From the NCBI RefSeq assembly GCF_002868845.1, contig NZ_PKUB01000016.1, positions 97,174 to 129,426 of the forward strand: 32,253 nt of DNA, written 5' to 3'. Below the pieces are notes generated by a model. That model had not been told where the DNA came from and ran no database searches. It worked only from the letters and a program-made list of their open reading frames with translations. Below, piece after piece: positions 7,749 through 16,348 of this stretch (the stretch's first letter is position 1; every line of letters begins with the position of its first letter). This DNA comes from Desulfuromonas sp. (GTDB taxonomy: Bacteria; Desulfobacterota; Desulfuromonadia; Desulfuromonadales; BM501). The position numbers and the translations under genes were made by a program.

Positions 7749-10133
7749 TCAGCTCCCCTGTGCGTGGGGTTGGTCGAAGGCATTTCTAGAGTATGAATGC
7801 ACTTCTAACTTAAGGAGATGGCCCAGTCCCACCTGTCGTTTATCGGCGTGGGCCTCTGATCTGACCGCATTAGCTGCAGCTTCAATGTCACCTACTAGGA
7901 CGACTTGCTTAACTCCACGTGTGATTGCGGTATATATCAAGGATCGATCGAGAAGGTTTCCCTTTCTGATCGGAATAATGACACGCTCAAACTGGCTTCC
8001 TTGCGCCTTGTGGACAGTAATGCTGTACGCCAATTCACACGAGTCCAGATCTTCGGCGTTGAGTTCCTGGGCGCCTGTATCGAAGTCAACCTCCATGCGT
8101 GGACTATCAGTTTCGGGTGCGGGGTCTGAGGTTGAACCATAGGCGTTGGTGACAACACCGAGGGACCCGTTGAACAGATCACGGTCCCAGTCGTTGTAAG
8201 TGAACATCACCTTGTCGCCTTCACTGAAACCTGAATCGATCCACCTCTCCAAAAAGTAATCCACGTGGTTGTACCAAACAAGAGCTTTGCGACAGCCAAG
8301 CGCATATTTTTCGTGGAAGGCCTCGTTAATTCCCACTGTCCCACAAGAGTCTTCTCCGCGGGTCGCTGACAGGATCTGAACGTCCTCTTCGCTGTTTCCG
8401 CCCAGTTTTTCGTAAAGGTCTTCAAGAATGCCGTTTTGGTATTTGCCCTCTTTATCGAAAGAGCCTAGCAATGCACTGCCTGGGGCTGGAATAACACTGA
8501 CGCCGACTCCTTTCTGGCCATCAAATTCAGGTAGTTCTGGCCACTCGCTTCTCCTGATGGCGTCGGCGACCGCCGGGATGCCTGTAGCGCCATCCTGTCG
8601 GTACACTTTGGTTAATTCAACGGTCGGAAAAATGCCACGGAAATCTTTTGTCAACAGATGGAACACCTTGCCTGGACCGATGGGTGACAACTGCTCTGCG
8701 TCCCCGACAAAGACCAGGCGACAACCAAGGGGAACCTTCTTGACGATACGGTAGGTCAGCGGTAGGTCTAGCATCGAGGCCTCATCGATGATAATTGTCG
8801 GCTTTCCGTCGAAGTCTTGCTCTTTGCTCAGAAAACCGGCGATGGTGATCGCATGGCGCTTGGTTGTTGTTGCCATACGTCGAGAGGCCCGACCGCTAAG
8901 GGCCATTTGGATCACCCTACCCCCAGCATCCTCAATACATTTATGAAGACATGTTAAAACTGAGGTTTTTCCTACACCGGCTCCCCCAGTAATGACTGAC
9001 ACCTGGTTCTCTAGGGCGAGTTCTACGGCTTTTTTTTGTTCATCCCCTAGGTCGTACCCTTCTTCGCCCTCAAATTCTCGTATAACACCCCTGATTCGTT
9101 CCTTATTCGCCGCATTCTCCCCAAATAATTCGTACTGCTTGATCTGAGCGAGCGCCGCCAATCCTTCCGCGACGGCTTTTTCCATGAGGAAGGCCCCCCT
9201 GGCCTGCCAGAATCGGTCATTGGTTAGGAATGCCCGTGAAGCAAAATTCTCCTTCAGGGTGCGCTCAGCGAGTTTTTCATTGCCAAGCCTCTTTTTGAGT
9301 TCATCGAAAAGGGTGTCCCTGTCAACAATCGTTGATTTCTCATCGTACTGGCAGAAGAGCGAGTCAACGATTGCGGCGTGCTGGCGCCTTACATCATCAG
9401 GCGGAATCATGAAGACGGACCGGGCAATGCCGTCGACAAGTTTCCAACCCTTTCTTTTCTTGTTGTCTTTTTTTTTCTCGTAGCTGTTTGTGAAGGCGAC
9501 TAGCCGATAAGGGTCGGCCGTGACAATTTCCTTGGCTTTGTCACCCCAGCACTCATATATTTTGCGTCCCATACGCACGCCCATCTTCTCTCCTGCACGG
9601 AGCGAATCCAGCCAAGACACAACCTCGCCATAACCCATCTCGGCCCATGCTTCAATAGCTGTTCGGGCGACCTTCTCTGCGTTGCGGACCTCAGCCACCA
9701 TCATGGCGTCTTCAAGCGCATGGAAATCGCCTGAGTTTAGGATGTCATGGAGATCTGTCCCAAGGTTCGCCCATAGCCGTTCAGCATATGCTTCGCCTAG
9801 TCCAGCGAACCTTGGGTTATGGGTGAGCAGGTCGACAATGTGATCGCCGCGGGGACGGAAGAGGAAGGCCTGTTGAGCTGTAATCTGCTTTTTGCCTTTA
9901 TAGGTTTCCCAGGAACCGATGATGCGCCATATCTCGCGATCGTTGACACATGATTCGCGGCCAATGGCTTTGTAGTCAGCCCGGACAGTGATGGTTTTGC
10001 CTGTCGTATTGAGGTCTTTATCCAAGGTCTCCGCAAGGAAGATTGCTCCTTTGCCCACAACCCCACTCCTTGGCCATGTGAGTCTTTTTACGCGAAGTAA
10101 AACATCGACCATAGCACCCATCAGCAAGTTCAT
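7749..10133 (-). CDS. RecD2-like superfamily 1B DNA helicase carried by the element
   Basis: A 794-aa ATP-dependent 5'-3' DNA helicase of the RecD/RecD2 type. The N-terminal third has helix-hairpin-helix-like segments (FAGLGEAYAERLW and following) and a winged-helix-like region. The motor has Walker A GGAGVGKTS near residue 381, Walker B IIIDEAS near 447, motif III VGDAEQLSP near 474, and C-terminal motifs HKAQGSQF (about 707) and YTAITRG (about 733). RecD2 proteins act outside the RecBCD complex in repair and fork processing. Here the gene sits two bases upstream of the third recombinase gene and in line with the two other recombinases, so a role in element processing is a reasonable inference. 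The ATG at 10133 has no clear ribosome site; internal ATGs at residues 5 and 8 are alternatives. Confidence 0.85.
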   Translation of the reverse strand: MNLLMGAMVDVLLRVKRLTWPRSGVVGKGAIFLAETLDKDLNTTGKTITVRADYKAIGRESCVNDREIWRIIGSWETYKGKKQITAQQAFLFRPRGDHIVDLLTHNPRFAGLGEAYAERLWANLGTDLHDILNSGDFHALEDAMMVAEVRNAEKVARTAIEAWAEMGYGEVVSWLDSLRAGEKMGVRMGRKIYECWGDKAKEIVTADPYRLVAFTNSYEKKKDNKKRKGWKLVDGIARSVFMIPPDDVRRQHAAIVDSLFCQYDEKSTIVDRDTLFDELKKRLGNEKLAERTLKENFASRAFLTNDRFWQARGAFLMEKAVAEGLAALAQIKQYELFGENAANKERIRGVIREFEGEEGYDLGDEQKKAVELALENQVSVITGGAGVGKTSVLTCLHKCIEDAGGRVIQMALSGRASRRMATTTKRHAITIAGFLSKEQDFDGKPTIIIDEASMLDLPLTYRIVKKVPLGCRLVFVGDAEQLSPIGPGKVFHLLTKDFRGIFPTVELTKVYRQDGATGIPAVADAIRRSEWPELPEFDGQKGVGVSVIPAPGSALLGSFDKEGKYQNGILEDLYEKLGGNSEEDVQILSATRGEDSCGTVGINEAFHEKYALGCRKALVWYNHVDYFLERWIDSGFSEGDKVMFTYNDWDRDLFNGSLGVVTNAYGSTSDPAPETDSPRMEVDFDTGAQELNAEDLDSCELAYSITVHKAQGSQFERVIIPIRKGNLLDRSLIYTAITRGVKQVVLVGDIEAAANAVRSEAHADKRQVGLGHLLKLEVHSYSRNAFDQPHAQGS

Positions 10134-10216
10134 ATGATTTGTTCGGTACAGAAAGTTATTGGCTCTGTTAGCGCATTGAGTTGGCAGTGTAACTAAGCGG
10201 AAACTAAAGACCTTTC

Positions 10217-10255
10217 GTCGTTACGCTTTTTGCGTTACGCAAAAAGTGTAACGAC
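10217..10255. promoter_or_regulatory. Near-perfect long palindrome between the small gene and the helicase gene
   Basis: TCGTTACGCTTTTTGCGT (10218..10235) is repeated inverted at 10237..10254 with one mismatch and a single central base; an extra G-C pair closes the ends. A weaker inverted repeat TCTGTT/AACAGA lies at 10267..10283. No T-run follows on the minus strand, so this is more likely an operator, a recombinase or helicase site, or an RNA hairpin separating expression of the two gene groups than a classical terminator. Confidence 0.6.
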
Positions 10256-10298
10256 AAGAACGAAAATCTGTTTCGCGAACAGAGCTAAATCATCTGTC

Positions 10299-10775
10299 TC
10301 AATCCCATGGTAACCTGATGTTGCCGTCATTCAGCTCGGCGTCTTTGTAGCCCAGTGTTGCCAGCTTTTCATTGGCTTCATCTCGCTCCAGAGTTAGAGT
10401 CGCATTTCGTTGCTCAAGTTTCAGAATGCGGTTGTTTAGATCGCGTACCCGCTGGTCGTCCCCCCCAGATTTCCTGGAGTTTCCGCCCCACTCGGAACCG
10501 GACTTACCTGCTATTTTCAAGTCGTAGTCATCGACTAAATTTGCAAAGTCGGAGTCGACCTTAACTCGCTGGCCATCAACAGTTTTTGTCGCCTTCTGAA
10601 AGGCTGAACGTGCGAAGCCACACTCTTGCGCAACCTCGTCTCGCTTGATCGTTCCGTCAGCTTTCAGAGGTAGGTCGCCATTGCGGAGGCCTTCCTCTAG
10701 TCGCTCCTTTAGCTTCGCTAGATTCTGCGCCTTGATCTCTTGCTTCGATAGGCCTTGGGGCTTATTGCTCATCAT
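10299..10775 (-). CDS. Small coiled-coil protein of the element (TnpC-like in position), function unknown
   Basis: A 158-aa soluble, charged protein. The N-terminal part (about residues 8-75) contains GTIKRDEVAQECGFARSAFQ, which resembles a helix-turn-helix. The part from about 108 to 142 is a heptad-like coiled coil (LNNRILKLEQRNATLTLERD). Size, position after two large tyrosine recombinases, and this HTH-plus-coiled-coil plan recall the TnpC-type accessory protein of Tn554-like elements. I cannot confirm homology by eye. A strong GGGGAGGAAAGG precedes the ATG, and a second in-frame ATG follows directly. It is probably a DNA-binding accessory factor for integration or for regulation of the operon. 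Confidence 0.7.
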   Translation of the reverse strand: MMSNKPQGLSKQEIKAQNLAKLKERLEEGLRNGDLPLKADGTIKRDEVAQECGFARSAFQKATKTVDGQRVKVDSDFANLVDDYDLKIAGKSGSEWGGNSRKSGGDDQRVRDLNNRILKLEQRNATLTLERDEANEKLATLGYKDAELNDGNIRLPWD

Positions 10776-10830
10776 TATCCTTTCCTCCCCTGTGGGATCG
10801 AAGCAGAGTGGTATTTTTCAGGGAACGTAT

Positions 10831-11367
10831 TTAAACACTTGCCCGTTGTAGATCCTCTTCCATTTCCTTGTATCTGCGCCTTAATCTATCGTTTTCGCGA
10901 TCTAAACTTTCATTTTCAGCTTCTACCATGACAACTTGGTTCTGGAGGTCTTGGGTAAGAGTTTCCTCGGCCTTTAATAGCGCCTTCAGCTCTTTCACGA
11001 CATCTGAGGTTTTAGTGGTAGAAAGCCTATTGAGGGCCTTTATCAGCTCTACGGCCTGTTTTACATGCTTAACGTTCCATTCTTTATTCAATGAAGCGGG
11101 TGAACCTATTTTGAAGATTCCTTTGATGGTTTTACCGCGCACTTTCACTTCCAATTCGGGATCATGCCAGACTCGAAAAGCTTCTGTGCCGGATAAAACT
11201 TTCTTGTTCTTCTTAGTTGTCCACCCGGGCCAATTGTAGCCTTCTGGAACCCCTCCTTCATTGAGCCATGTTTTCAGGACAAGCACCTTGTCTTTGATGT
11301 GCCGGGTAGTTTGGTCTTTCTTTTCCTGACTGATCTGGGGCGTCTGTCCTGCTTCTCTACGAGCCAT
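10831..11367 (-). CDS. Small element protein with C-terminal coiled coil, function unknown
   Basis: A 178-aa basic protein. Residues 20-100 form a compact region rich in Trp and Lys (WLNEGGVPEGYNWPGWTTKK), and residues 120-175 are a long coiled coil (VEAENESLDRENDRLRRRYK). The start codon overlaps the end of the 744-aa recombinase gene by 11 bases and has AGGAGG five bases upstream, so the two are translationally coupled. I do not recognise a family. Its place between the recombinases and the 158-aa protein suggests an accessory subunit of the recombination complex. A comparison with the third protein of Gamma-Mobile-Trio elements would be worth making; I cannot claim it from the sequence alone. 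Confidence 0.7.
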   Translation of the reverse strand: MARREAGQTPQISQEKKDQTTRHIKDKVLVLKTWLNEGGVPEGYNWPGWTTKKNKKVLSGTEAFRVWHDPELEVKVRGKTIKGIFKIGSPASLNKEWNVKHVKQAVELIKALNRLSTTKTSDVVKELKALLKAEETLTQDLQNQVVMVEAENESLDRENDRLRRRYKEMEEDLQRASV

Positions 11368-13591
11368 TATCTTCCTCCTGCCAGAGGGCGGCGATGCCCC
11401 TTCGGAACTTTTTGGCCCTTTCGGACTGCCAGTTCCTCATGAGAGGTGGATTGCTTTTGTTGTTAGCGACCGTCTCGCATTTCAGTGCCTGCATTTCCCA
11501 ATACTGCCTAAAGCTGTCGTCTGCCAAAAATCTCTCGCAGTGGGCGCAGTTTGCGGGGTCGGAATGACTTAATCGTGTAACCTTTGCCCCATCAACTGAC
11601 TTTAGGCAACAGGCCGTTTCAATGGGTTCATGCGTCTCGACGGCACAAAAGCCCCATGGCAATGGGACAATGTGCGTCTGGTGCTTTTCTAGGTAGCGTT
11701 CGATGCGGCGCTTAACATTTTGTTCGGTCAGAACGACAATCTGCTTGCGTGCAACTGCTGTAAGCTTGTCAATGGTTTTCCCGAATCGCTTTGCAAATTC
11801 ACCAACATACCCACTACGATGAAACGCTACATCATTTACTATCCGATAGTTTTCTTCTGCATTGGCTTTTTCGAACACTTCGCCGGGCCTTATCTCGGTG
11901 ACATAATGCATTGTTCTCTCGACTGAAGCATGGCGGAGTTGATTTAGGAGCGCTTCAAGCGACTTGAGACGATCTGAATATCTCCACATATAAAGCATGG
12001 CGAAGAATCTCCGGAACTGATGCGGTTTAAAGTCCCAGAAGGAGCCATCATCAAGAGGAGACACCTTCACGAAGGCTGCAAATCCCCTAAGCCCCTTACC
12101 CATCTCAAATGTCTTAACGCCATTGTTCTCGCCCTCTTCAGCCCATCTTCCTTGAAACCTAAAAAGGTAGGACTCCCCTGTTTTCTCACGGGCCATCTGG
12201 CTGAGTCGTTTAAGAACTTCTACCGCGCGGACAACAACTTTTGGACATGGAGTCTTGTCCCAGTTCTGAACCGTTTTTTCAATCCAGGTTTCGATCCATG
12301 CCCCATCATTCTCGAACGATATACAGTCTTCTTTGCTTGTTAAAATCTCTATGTGCCGCCGTGCAGTAAAGGCACCTATTACAATTGAACAAGCTGCGGG
12401 AAGAAGGACGTAGAGTGCATCAAAAAGACTCAGCCCATCGGAATGCATAAGCGCCGGATCAACGGGCCAAGGGCTTCCCTTGCCTTGGCTAGTGGGCCTA
12501 TATTTTGCGAAGGCCTTTCGAATAAAAACCAAGCGCTTTGTAACTAGATGTGGAATGCCTTGATGAGGGCCAAACTTTTCTCTGAATTCCCTTGAGGCGG
12601 CATCGTAAATATCTTTAAGAGCAAAGAGATCGTCGCCATAAAAAAGAACCCAGCGGATCGCGCGGTCGATTAATTCTGCTGCCTGTTTCTCTGGGATTGT
12701 TCCCGTGCGGGCCCCTTCACGGCCCAAGGCATGAGCCCGTTTTTTAAGCGACTCTATGCTGCCAAAAGGCATAAAAGTAAGTTTGTCGTCGACATATTTC
12801 CTGTGCTCCCATAGGTCGAGCCACGCCCAGAGTGTATCTTCAATTGAAGCGCTAGTAATGACTTGTATTTCAGGTGGCTCAGCCATAATCTGAGTTCCAT
12901 CGGGAAGCGTGTCTAGATACTTTTCCTGATTTGCTGGCTTTATCTTAAGGCCCTGCTCAAGCGCAATTTCGACACCCTTCCACGTGATCAAGGTGTCGGA
13001 TCTGAGCATGTAGGGCTCACATCCAAACTCTTCACAAAAGCTAGATGCAGCAAAATGGCCTGCCGCTGTAACTGGAAAAGCATCTCCTTGTGATCTGACC
13101 TTTTGAACATGTCTATCAAACCGTTCGTGAAGGTTCATTAGTCCGCTGATTCCGTATTTGACTTCGGCGAGAAAATCATCCAAGTCCTTGAGCGTGAGTC
13201 GACCGAAACTCTTGATTCTTTTGAGGACCATCCACTGGACGAGACTTATTAGCTTCTGTACTTTGCCTTTATGAGTAGCTGGTGATGTGATGTTCGAATA
13301 CGCCCTGCTTCGCATGTGGTAAGCAATCAACTGCAAAGATTTAAGGAAGGAGGCATTCTCTGGGTCGGTCAAATAGGTTCCGTCTGAGAGTAGTTGCTTC
13401 CAGCGGATTTTCTGCGGGCGGAGCGGCGAGCCAACCTTGTTCCCCAATATCCACTCGTCACTATGTAGGGCGCTGGCTAGCCAGGCCGGCTGTGCTAGTG
13501 TGTCAAGCCATGGTCGTTGGCTTCTGTTTAGGTGTTCGTCGGCTGCCGGAAAGGGCAGAACTTGTGCGAGATTTGTGTTGTTGTTTGACAT
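11357..13591 (-). CDS. Second tyrosine recombinase of the element (744 aa), catalytic residues intact
   Basis: A large phage-integrase-family protein. Box I Arg is in FTARRHIEI (about residue 410), box II His-x-x-Arg in FKPHQFRRFFA (about 520), and the second His and Tyr nucleophile in LRHASVERTMHYV (about 553). The N-terminal 400 residues are much longer than in a typical integrase of 350-400 aa and hold core-binding and arm-binding helices. The C-terminal 190 residues contain CC and CAHC cysteines that may bind zinc. AAGGGGG just before the ATG overlaps the stop of the upstream 868-aa gene, 11 bases away, so the genes form one operon. It is the only one of the three recombinases with a complete visible active site in one uninterrupted frame. 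Confidence 0.88.
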   Translation of the reverse strand: MSNNNTNLAQVLPFPAADEHLNRSQRPWLDTLAQPAWLASALHSDEWILGNKVGSPLRPQKIRWKQLLSDGTYLTDPENASFLKSLQLIAYHMRSRAYSNITSPATHKGKVQKLISLVQWMVLKRIKSFGRLTLKDLDDFLAEVKYGISGLMNLHERFDRHVQKVRSQGDAFPVTAAGHFAASSFCEEFGCEPYMLRSDTLITWKGVEIALEQGLKIKPANQEKYLDTLPDGTQIMAEPPEIQVITSASIEDTLWAWLDLWEHRKYVDDKLTFMPFGSIESLKKRAHALGREGARTGTIPEKQAAELIDRAIRWVLFYGDDLFALKDIYDAASREFREKFGPHQGIPHLVTKRLVFIRKAFAKYRPTSQGKGSPWPVDPALMHSDGLSLFDALYVLLPAACSIVIGAFTARRHIEILTSKEDCISFENDGAWIETWIEKTVQNWDKTPCPKVVVRAVEVLKRLSQMAREKTGESYLFRFQGRWAEEGENNGVKTFEMGKGLRGFAAFVKVSPLDDGSFWDFKPHQFRRFFAMLYMWRYSDRLKSLEALLNQLRHASVERTMHYVTEIRPGEVFEKANAEENYRIVNDVAFHRSGYVGEFAKRFGKTIDKLTAVARKQIVVLTEQNVKRRIERYLEKHQTHIVPLPWGFCAVETHEPIETACCLKSVDGAKVTRLSHSDPANCAHCERFLADDSFRQYWEMQALKCETVANNKSNPPLMRNWQSERAKKFRRGIAALWQEEDNGS

Positions 13592-13602
13592 TGCGTTCCC
13601 CC

Positions 13603-16209
13603 TTAGATGGCAGATGGTATTCCGGCGAACTTTGCACCTTCAACTTCAGTCAATGCTTCTTGGTAAACCCCTGACGTCCCCCCCTTCATCAATTTCGCCA
13701 GGGCAGTGTCGTGCAAGGTCATGTAGGGAAGCCAGATATTCTCCCAGTCAGCCGGAGAGGTCGCTGCCAGGTCGTCACTATGTTCCTGTAGATACTGGCT
13801 AAATAAGATCATGTCTTTTATGTTTTCAACGGTCGCGGGAATAAACATGCTTTTGCATGAATGGCAGCTTTCTAGTTTGTCGCATTGCGTACCTTCTTGT
13901 GTCCCTGGCTGCACTCCTGCTTTCGGGTTGAGGCACATAACTCCGAGGCCAGTACGGTGAGCTTCACTTAGAGCCTCTTCCCATTTTTCCTTTGACATTC
14001 CAAGGGCTTTGTAGCCGTTCTTGATGTCGGTGATCAGAATTGCTTCAAGAAGGTTCTGGAATTTGCGGATCGACTGCACGGCCATGATGCTTTGTGTGTA
14101 TTTTCGGTTGTAACCGCTCGTCGTGTCCTGATGCTTGTGATTTGCTATCGTTTGGCCCACCAGGAGTCGACCTTCCTTCTTGATGGTTGCGTCTAAGATG
14201 ATGGTACTTCTGATGAATTCCATTTTCATGGCGATTTTTTCTAGTTCGGAATGACGCTTCAGAAGCTTTTTGAAAGATTTTGTTCGGGTTGCCTTATTGA
14301 AGACCCGCATTGGTTTTGATGGATAGAGACGGGAGATGAAGAGATGATTGTGGACCTTGTCAAGGCCGCTATCCCTGTGGGTGCCATATGCTTCGCTTTG
14401 AAAAGGTCCGGTCGGCCCATGTTTTGCCATTCGCCGCAGCCGTGAGGTCATTTCCTCTATCATTTCAATGGCCCTTACGCTGCTGATGCGGTTTCTGTCG
14501 TTTACTTGGACAATCTCCTGAATGAGGGCATGACCTGCTCTTGGTTTCCAAGTAGAGAGGATTTTTTCATTTGGATCGTCCGTGTCTTGAAGGCATGGGT
14601 ATGGAAGATCGTTTATGGAATCAACATTGCCTCCTGTGTCAACGAGCAAGATCACCATGGCGGCGACGTACGCATCTTTGTGAGGCTGCATCATCGGGAG
14701 AATGTCCGTTCGGCTTGCAACGCTCATGAAGAACTCTTTATTGAAGCTGTGCAGCTCCCAGTGTTGGCTGGTCGGAAGGATTCCATTCCAACGATTCTCG
14801 ATTAAGCAGAGGTAACGTGAGAGGGCAACGTCTTTTGGAGTTTCCTGGTTTCTATAAAGGATTCTGGCAAGCTTTGTGTTGGATCTGTTTGAGGCCTGAA
14901 GCCACTCTTCAATGAGGGGGAGGATGCCTTTTTCATAAGAAAGGTCGCAGGACTTGAGGAGTTTCTGTCCCGCCTGGTAGGTCTCGTACCATTTTAGGAG
15001 TTCATCCTCGGCGCATCGCCTCAAGCTGGAAAGGCGCTTTTCGGTGAGGTCGGCTATATGCTTGAGATGTTCTTCCTGCGATGCCGTAATGTCAAAGCCG
15101 TCGGCTGCCAATGTTTTTAAGAAGTCATTTTTTGTTGCCTCTACTATTTCATCGCTACTGACATTCTTTTCTAGCAGGGGCTCGACAATTTTCTTTAATT
15201 CCTTCTCCGAAAAGGTAGTCGCGGGAACCTCTGCGAGGCTCTTCTTGGGGCGGTTGTTTTTATTGGCTTTCCAGCCCCGGCCTGGCTGCTTAAGGTCAAT
15301 TGGCTTTGGGAGTACCCCTTCGCGGTCAAGCGCTCTGAATAGGCGGTTGATATTCCCAAAGTAGTTTTGTAGTACCCCGCCAGTCCACATCCCTGAGTGC
15401 AGCACATGCTCACGAAATCGAGTTAGCACCATCTCCATTTCTTCATGATTTGGCTTTTCTCCATCCATTAGCTTTCGACTGATATTTAGATAGCCTGGTG
15501 CGCCGTTGCTGGCCTGTTCGATCCAGAACTCAAGAAACGCGCAGATAGAAAAGAATGAATTCTGTGTTGTGGCTTTCGCCTTGCTTTCGAACTCTTTTTT
15601 GAAGACCTCTACAATTTCGAGGATCAGCTCACTATCTAGAGGCCTGTACTTTTCAAAAGAATAAAACCGCTTGTGCTTGTCGATGTTGGCAACGTAAGGA
15701 CTGTTGTCTGGGTGGGTGGGAAGCTTTGCTAAGATGCGATCGACGCGCTCAACGTGACGGCGAAAAGTTTTATTCCATCCGTTGCGACTATTCTTGACAT
15801 TGATCGCTTTGGCCATCTCGTTAACGCTGAGGTAGCCAAACTGGTTCAGCGGCAACGTTCCTTCTTTTGCGTGCGCACGAAGCCAGCCACGAAGACGCTT
15901 GCATATCTCTCGGGACGAGGCGGGAATAGGCCTGAGCTTATTGTGCTGATATTTCAGTTGATTGTCGGCGGCGAATAAGATCTCTTTAAACAGGGCGGGC
16001 ATTGTGGATTCCTTCATGGGCGCACCGAAGGCCTCAAACATGCCACGTCTGTGTAGTGTTAGCTTTTGACTGACGGTTACTGCTTTGTTTTTTGCGATGT
16101 CTTCGAGGTAACCAAAAAGGAGGGGGACAAGTTCGGCGTCCTGCTTGCAGGAGGGCTTTCTTTGATGAAACTGCTTTCTTAGTGCCTCAACATCAATGGT
16201 GTACTCCAT
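13603..16209 (-). CDS. First, largest tyrosine-recombinase-like protein of the element (868 aa), atypical active site
   Basis: The first gene inside the right end, preceded by GGAGGGA and a candidate promoter. The C-terminal half has an integrase-like layout. A segment LLVDTGGNVDSI near residue 525 occupies the usual box I place but has Asn where TGLR-type proteins have Arg. EFIRST near 663 is box II-like with Glu instead of His. NHKHQDTTSGYNRKY near 690 carries the box III-type His and Tyr. A cysteine-rich tail (CLNP, then CDKLESCHSC, about 757-783) resembles a zinc site. The N-terminal 450 residues are helical and unrecognised. It probably forms part of the recombination complex, perhaps in target recognition, with the 744-aa protein as the catalytic partner. 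The family call rests on these motifs only. Confidence 0.78.
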   Translation of the reverse strand: MEYTIDVEALRKQFHQRKPSCKQDAELVPLLFGYLEDIAKNKAVTVSQKLTLHRRGMFEAFGAPMKESTMPALFKEILFAADNQLKYQHNKLRPIPASSREICKRLRGWLRAHAKEGTLPLNQFGYLSVNEMAKAINVKNSRNGWNKTFRRHVERVDRILAKLPTHPDNSPYVANIDKHKRFYSFEKYRPLDSELILEIVEVFKKEFESKAKATTQNSFFSICAFLEFWIEQASNGAPGYLNISRKLMDGEKPNHEEMEMVLTRFREHVLHSGMWTGGVLQNYFGNINRLFRALDREGVLPKPIDLKQPGRGWKANKNNRPKKSLAEVPATTFSEKELKKIVEPLLEKNVSSDEIVEATKNDFLKTLAADGFDITASQEEHLKHIADLTEKRLSSLRRCAEDELLKWYETYQAGQKLLKSCDLSYEKGILPLIEEWLQASNRSNTKLARILYRNQETPKDVALSRYLCLIENRWNGILPTSQHWELHSFNKEFFMSVASRTDILPMMQPHKDAYVAAMVILLVDTGGNVDSINDLPYPCLQDTDDPNEKILSTWKPRAGHALIQEIVQVNDRNRISSVRAIEMIEEMTSRLRRMAKHGPTGPFQSEAYGTHRDSGLDKVHNHLFISRLYPSKPMRVFNKATRTKSFKKLLKRHSELEKIAMKMEFIRSTIILDATIKKEGRLLVGQTIANHKHQDTTSGYNRKYTQSIMAVQSIRKFQNLLEAILITDIKNGYKALGMSKEKWEEALSEAHRTGLGVMCLNPKAGVQPGTQEGTQCDKLESCHSCKSMFIPATVENIKDMILFSQYLQEHSDDLAATSPADWENIWLPYMTLHDTALAKLMKGGTSGVYQEALTEVEGAKFAGIPSAI

Positions 16210-16274
16210 CCAGAAATCCCTCCAAAAAAATGCATTTTAGGTACAGAAAAAAAGCATGAATCTTTCGTATGGAG

Positions 16275-16303
16275 ACAATAGCAAATTTCGTTAGTGATAT
16301 CAA
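16275..16303 (-). promoter_or_regulatory. Candidate promoter of the recombinase operon
   Basis: On the minus strand TTGATA (16298..16303) and TATTGT (16275..16280) are 17 nt apart, about 65 bp before the ATG of the 868-aa gene. The -35 starts eight bases inside the subterminal repeat, so recombinase bound at the end could repress its own operon. Confidence 0.45.
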
Positions 16304-16310
16304 GCATTCA

Positions 16311-16348
16311 TTCATGCGAAAGGTTTTCATATGTCCGCAAAACATATA
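16311..16348 (-). repeat. Right end of the element with terminal repeats and 6-bp coupling sequence
   Basis: The inverted copies of the left-end motifs are at 16311..16326 (16 bp) and 16334..16342 (9 bp). CATATA (16343..16348) then separates the element from host efpL, which resumes with CATGAACACC. If the element circularised, the joint would read TCCGCAAAA-CATATA-TTTTGCGGA, a perfect 9-bp inverted repeat around a 6-bp spacer, as expected for a tyrosine-recombinase crossover site. Confidence 0.85.

Larger units (their letters stand above)
100..16348 (-). mobile_element. Tyrosine-recombinase element inserted in efpL, carrying a rescue efpL and a type III R-M system
   Basis: The two halves of one host efpL gene flank this segment: codons 1-85 at 16349..16603 and codons 86 onward at 99..1. 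Both ends carry TTTTGCGGA as an inverted repeat (100..108 and 16334..16342) and a further 16-bp inverted repeat (126..141 and 16311..16326). Six bases, CATATA (16343..16348), separate the right repeat from host DNA, and none do at the left. There is no target duplication. Inside lie three tyrosine-recombinase-type genes, two small coiled-coil proteins, a RecD2-like helicase, a complete efpL and a type III restriction-modification pair, all on the minus strand and lower in GC than the flanks. The exact outer boundary is an inference from rejoining the efpL reading frame. Confidence 0.9.
16193..16348 (-). other. Element-encoded extension of the interrupted efpL frame, overlapping the first recombinase gene
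   Basis: After EfpL Met85 the frame continues into the element as YMFCGHMKTFRMNECL and ends at 16193..16195, adding 51 foreign residues. The last 17 bases overlap the start of the 868-aa recombinase gene in another frame. Ribosomes translating the host efpL message would therefore terminate next to the recombinase start site, which permits translational coupling to a host promoter. Confidence 0.6.

Noticed and set aside
100-16348. DDE-type (Tn7- or Tn3-like) transposon
   Set aside because: No DDE transposase, no TnsB/TnsC-like or resolvase gene, and no target-site duplication; the recombinases are of the tyrosine type.
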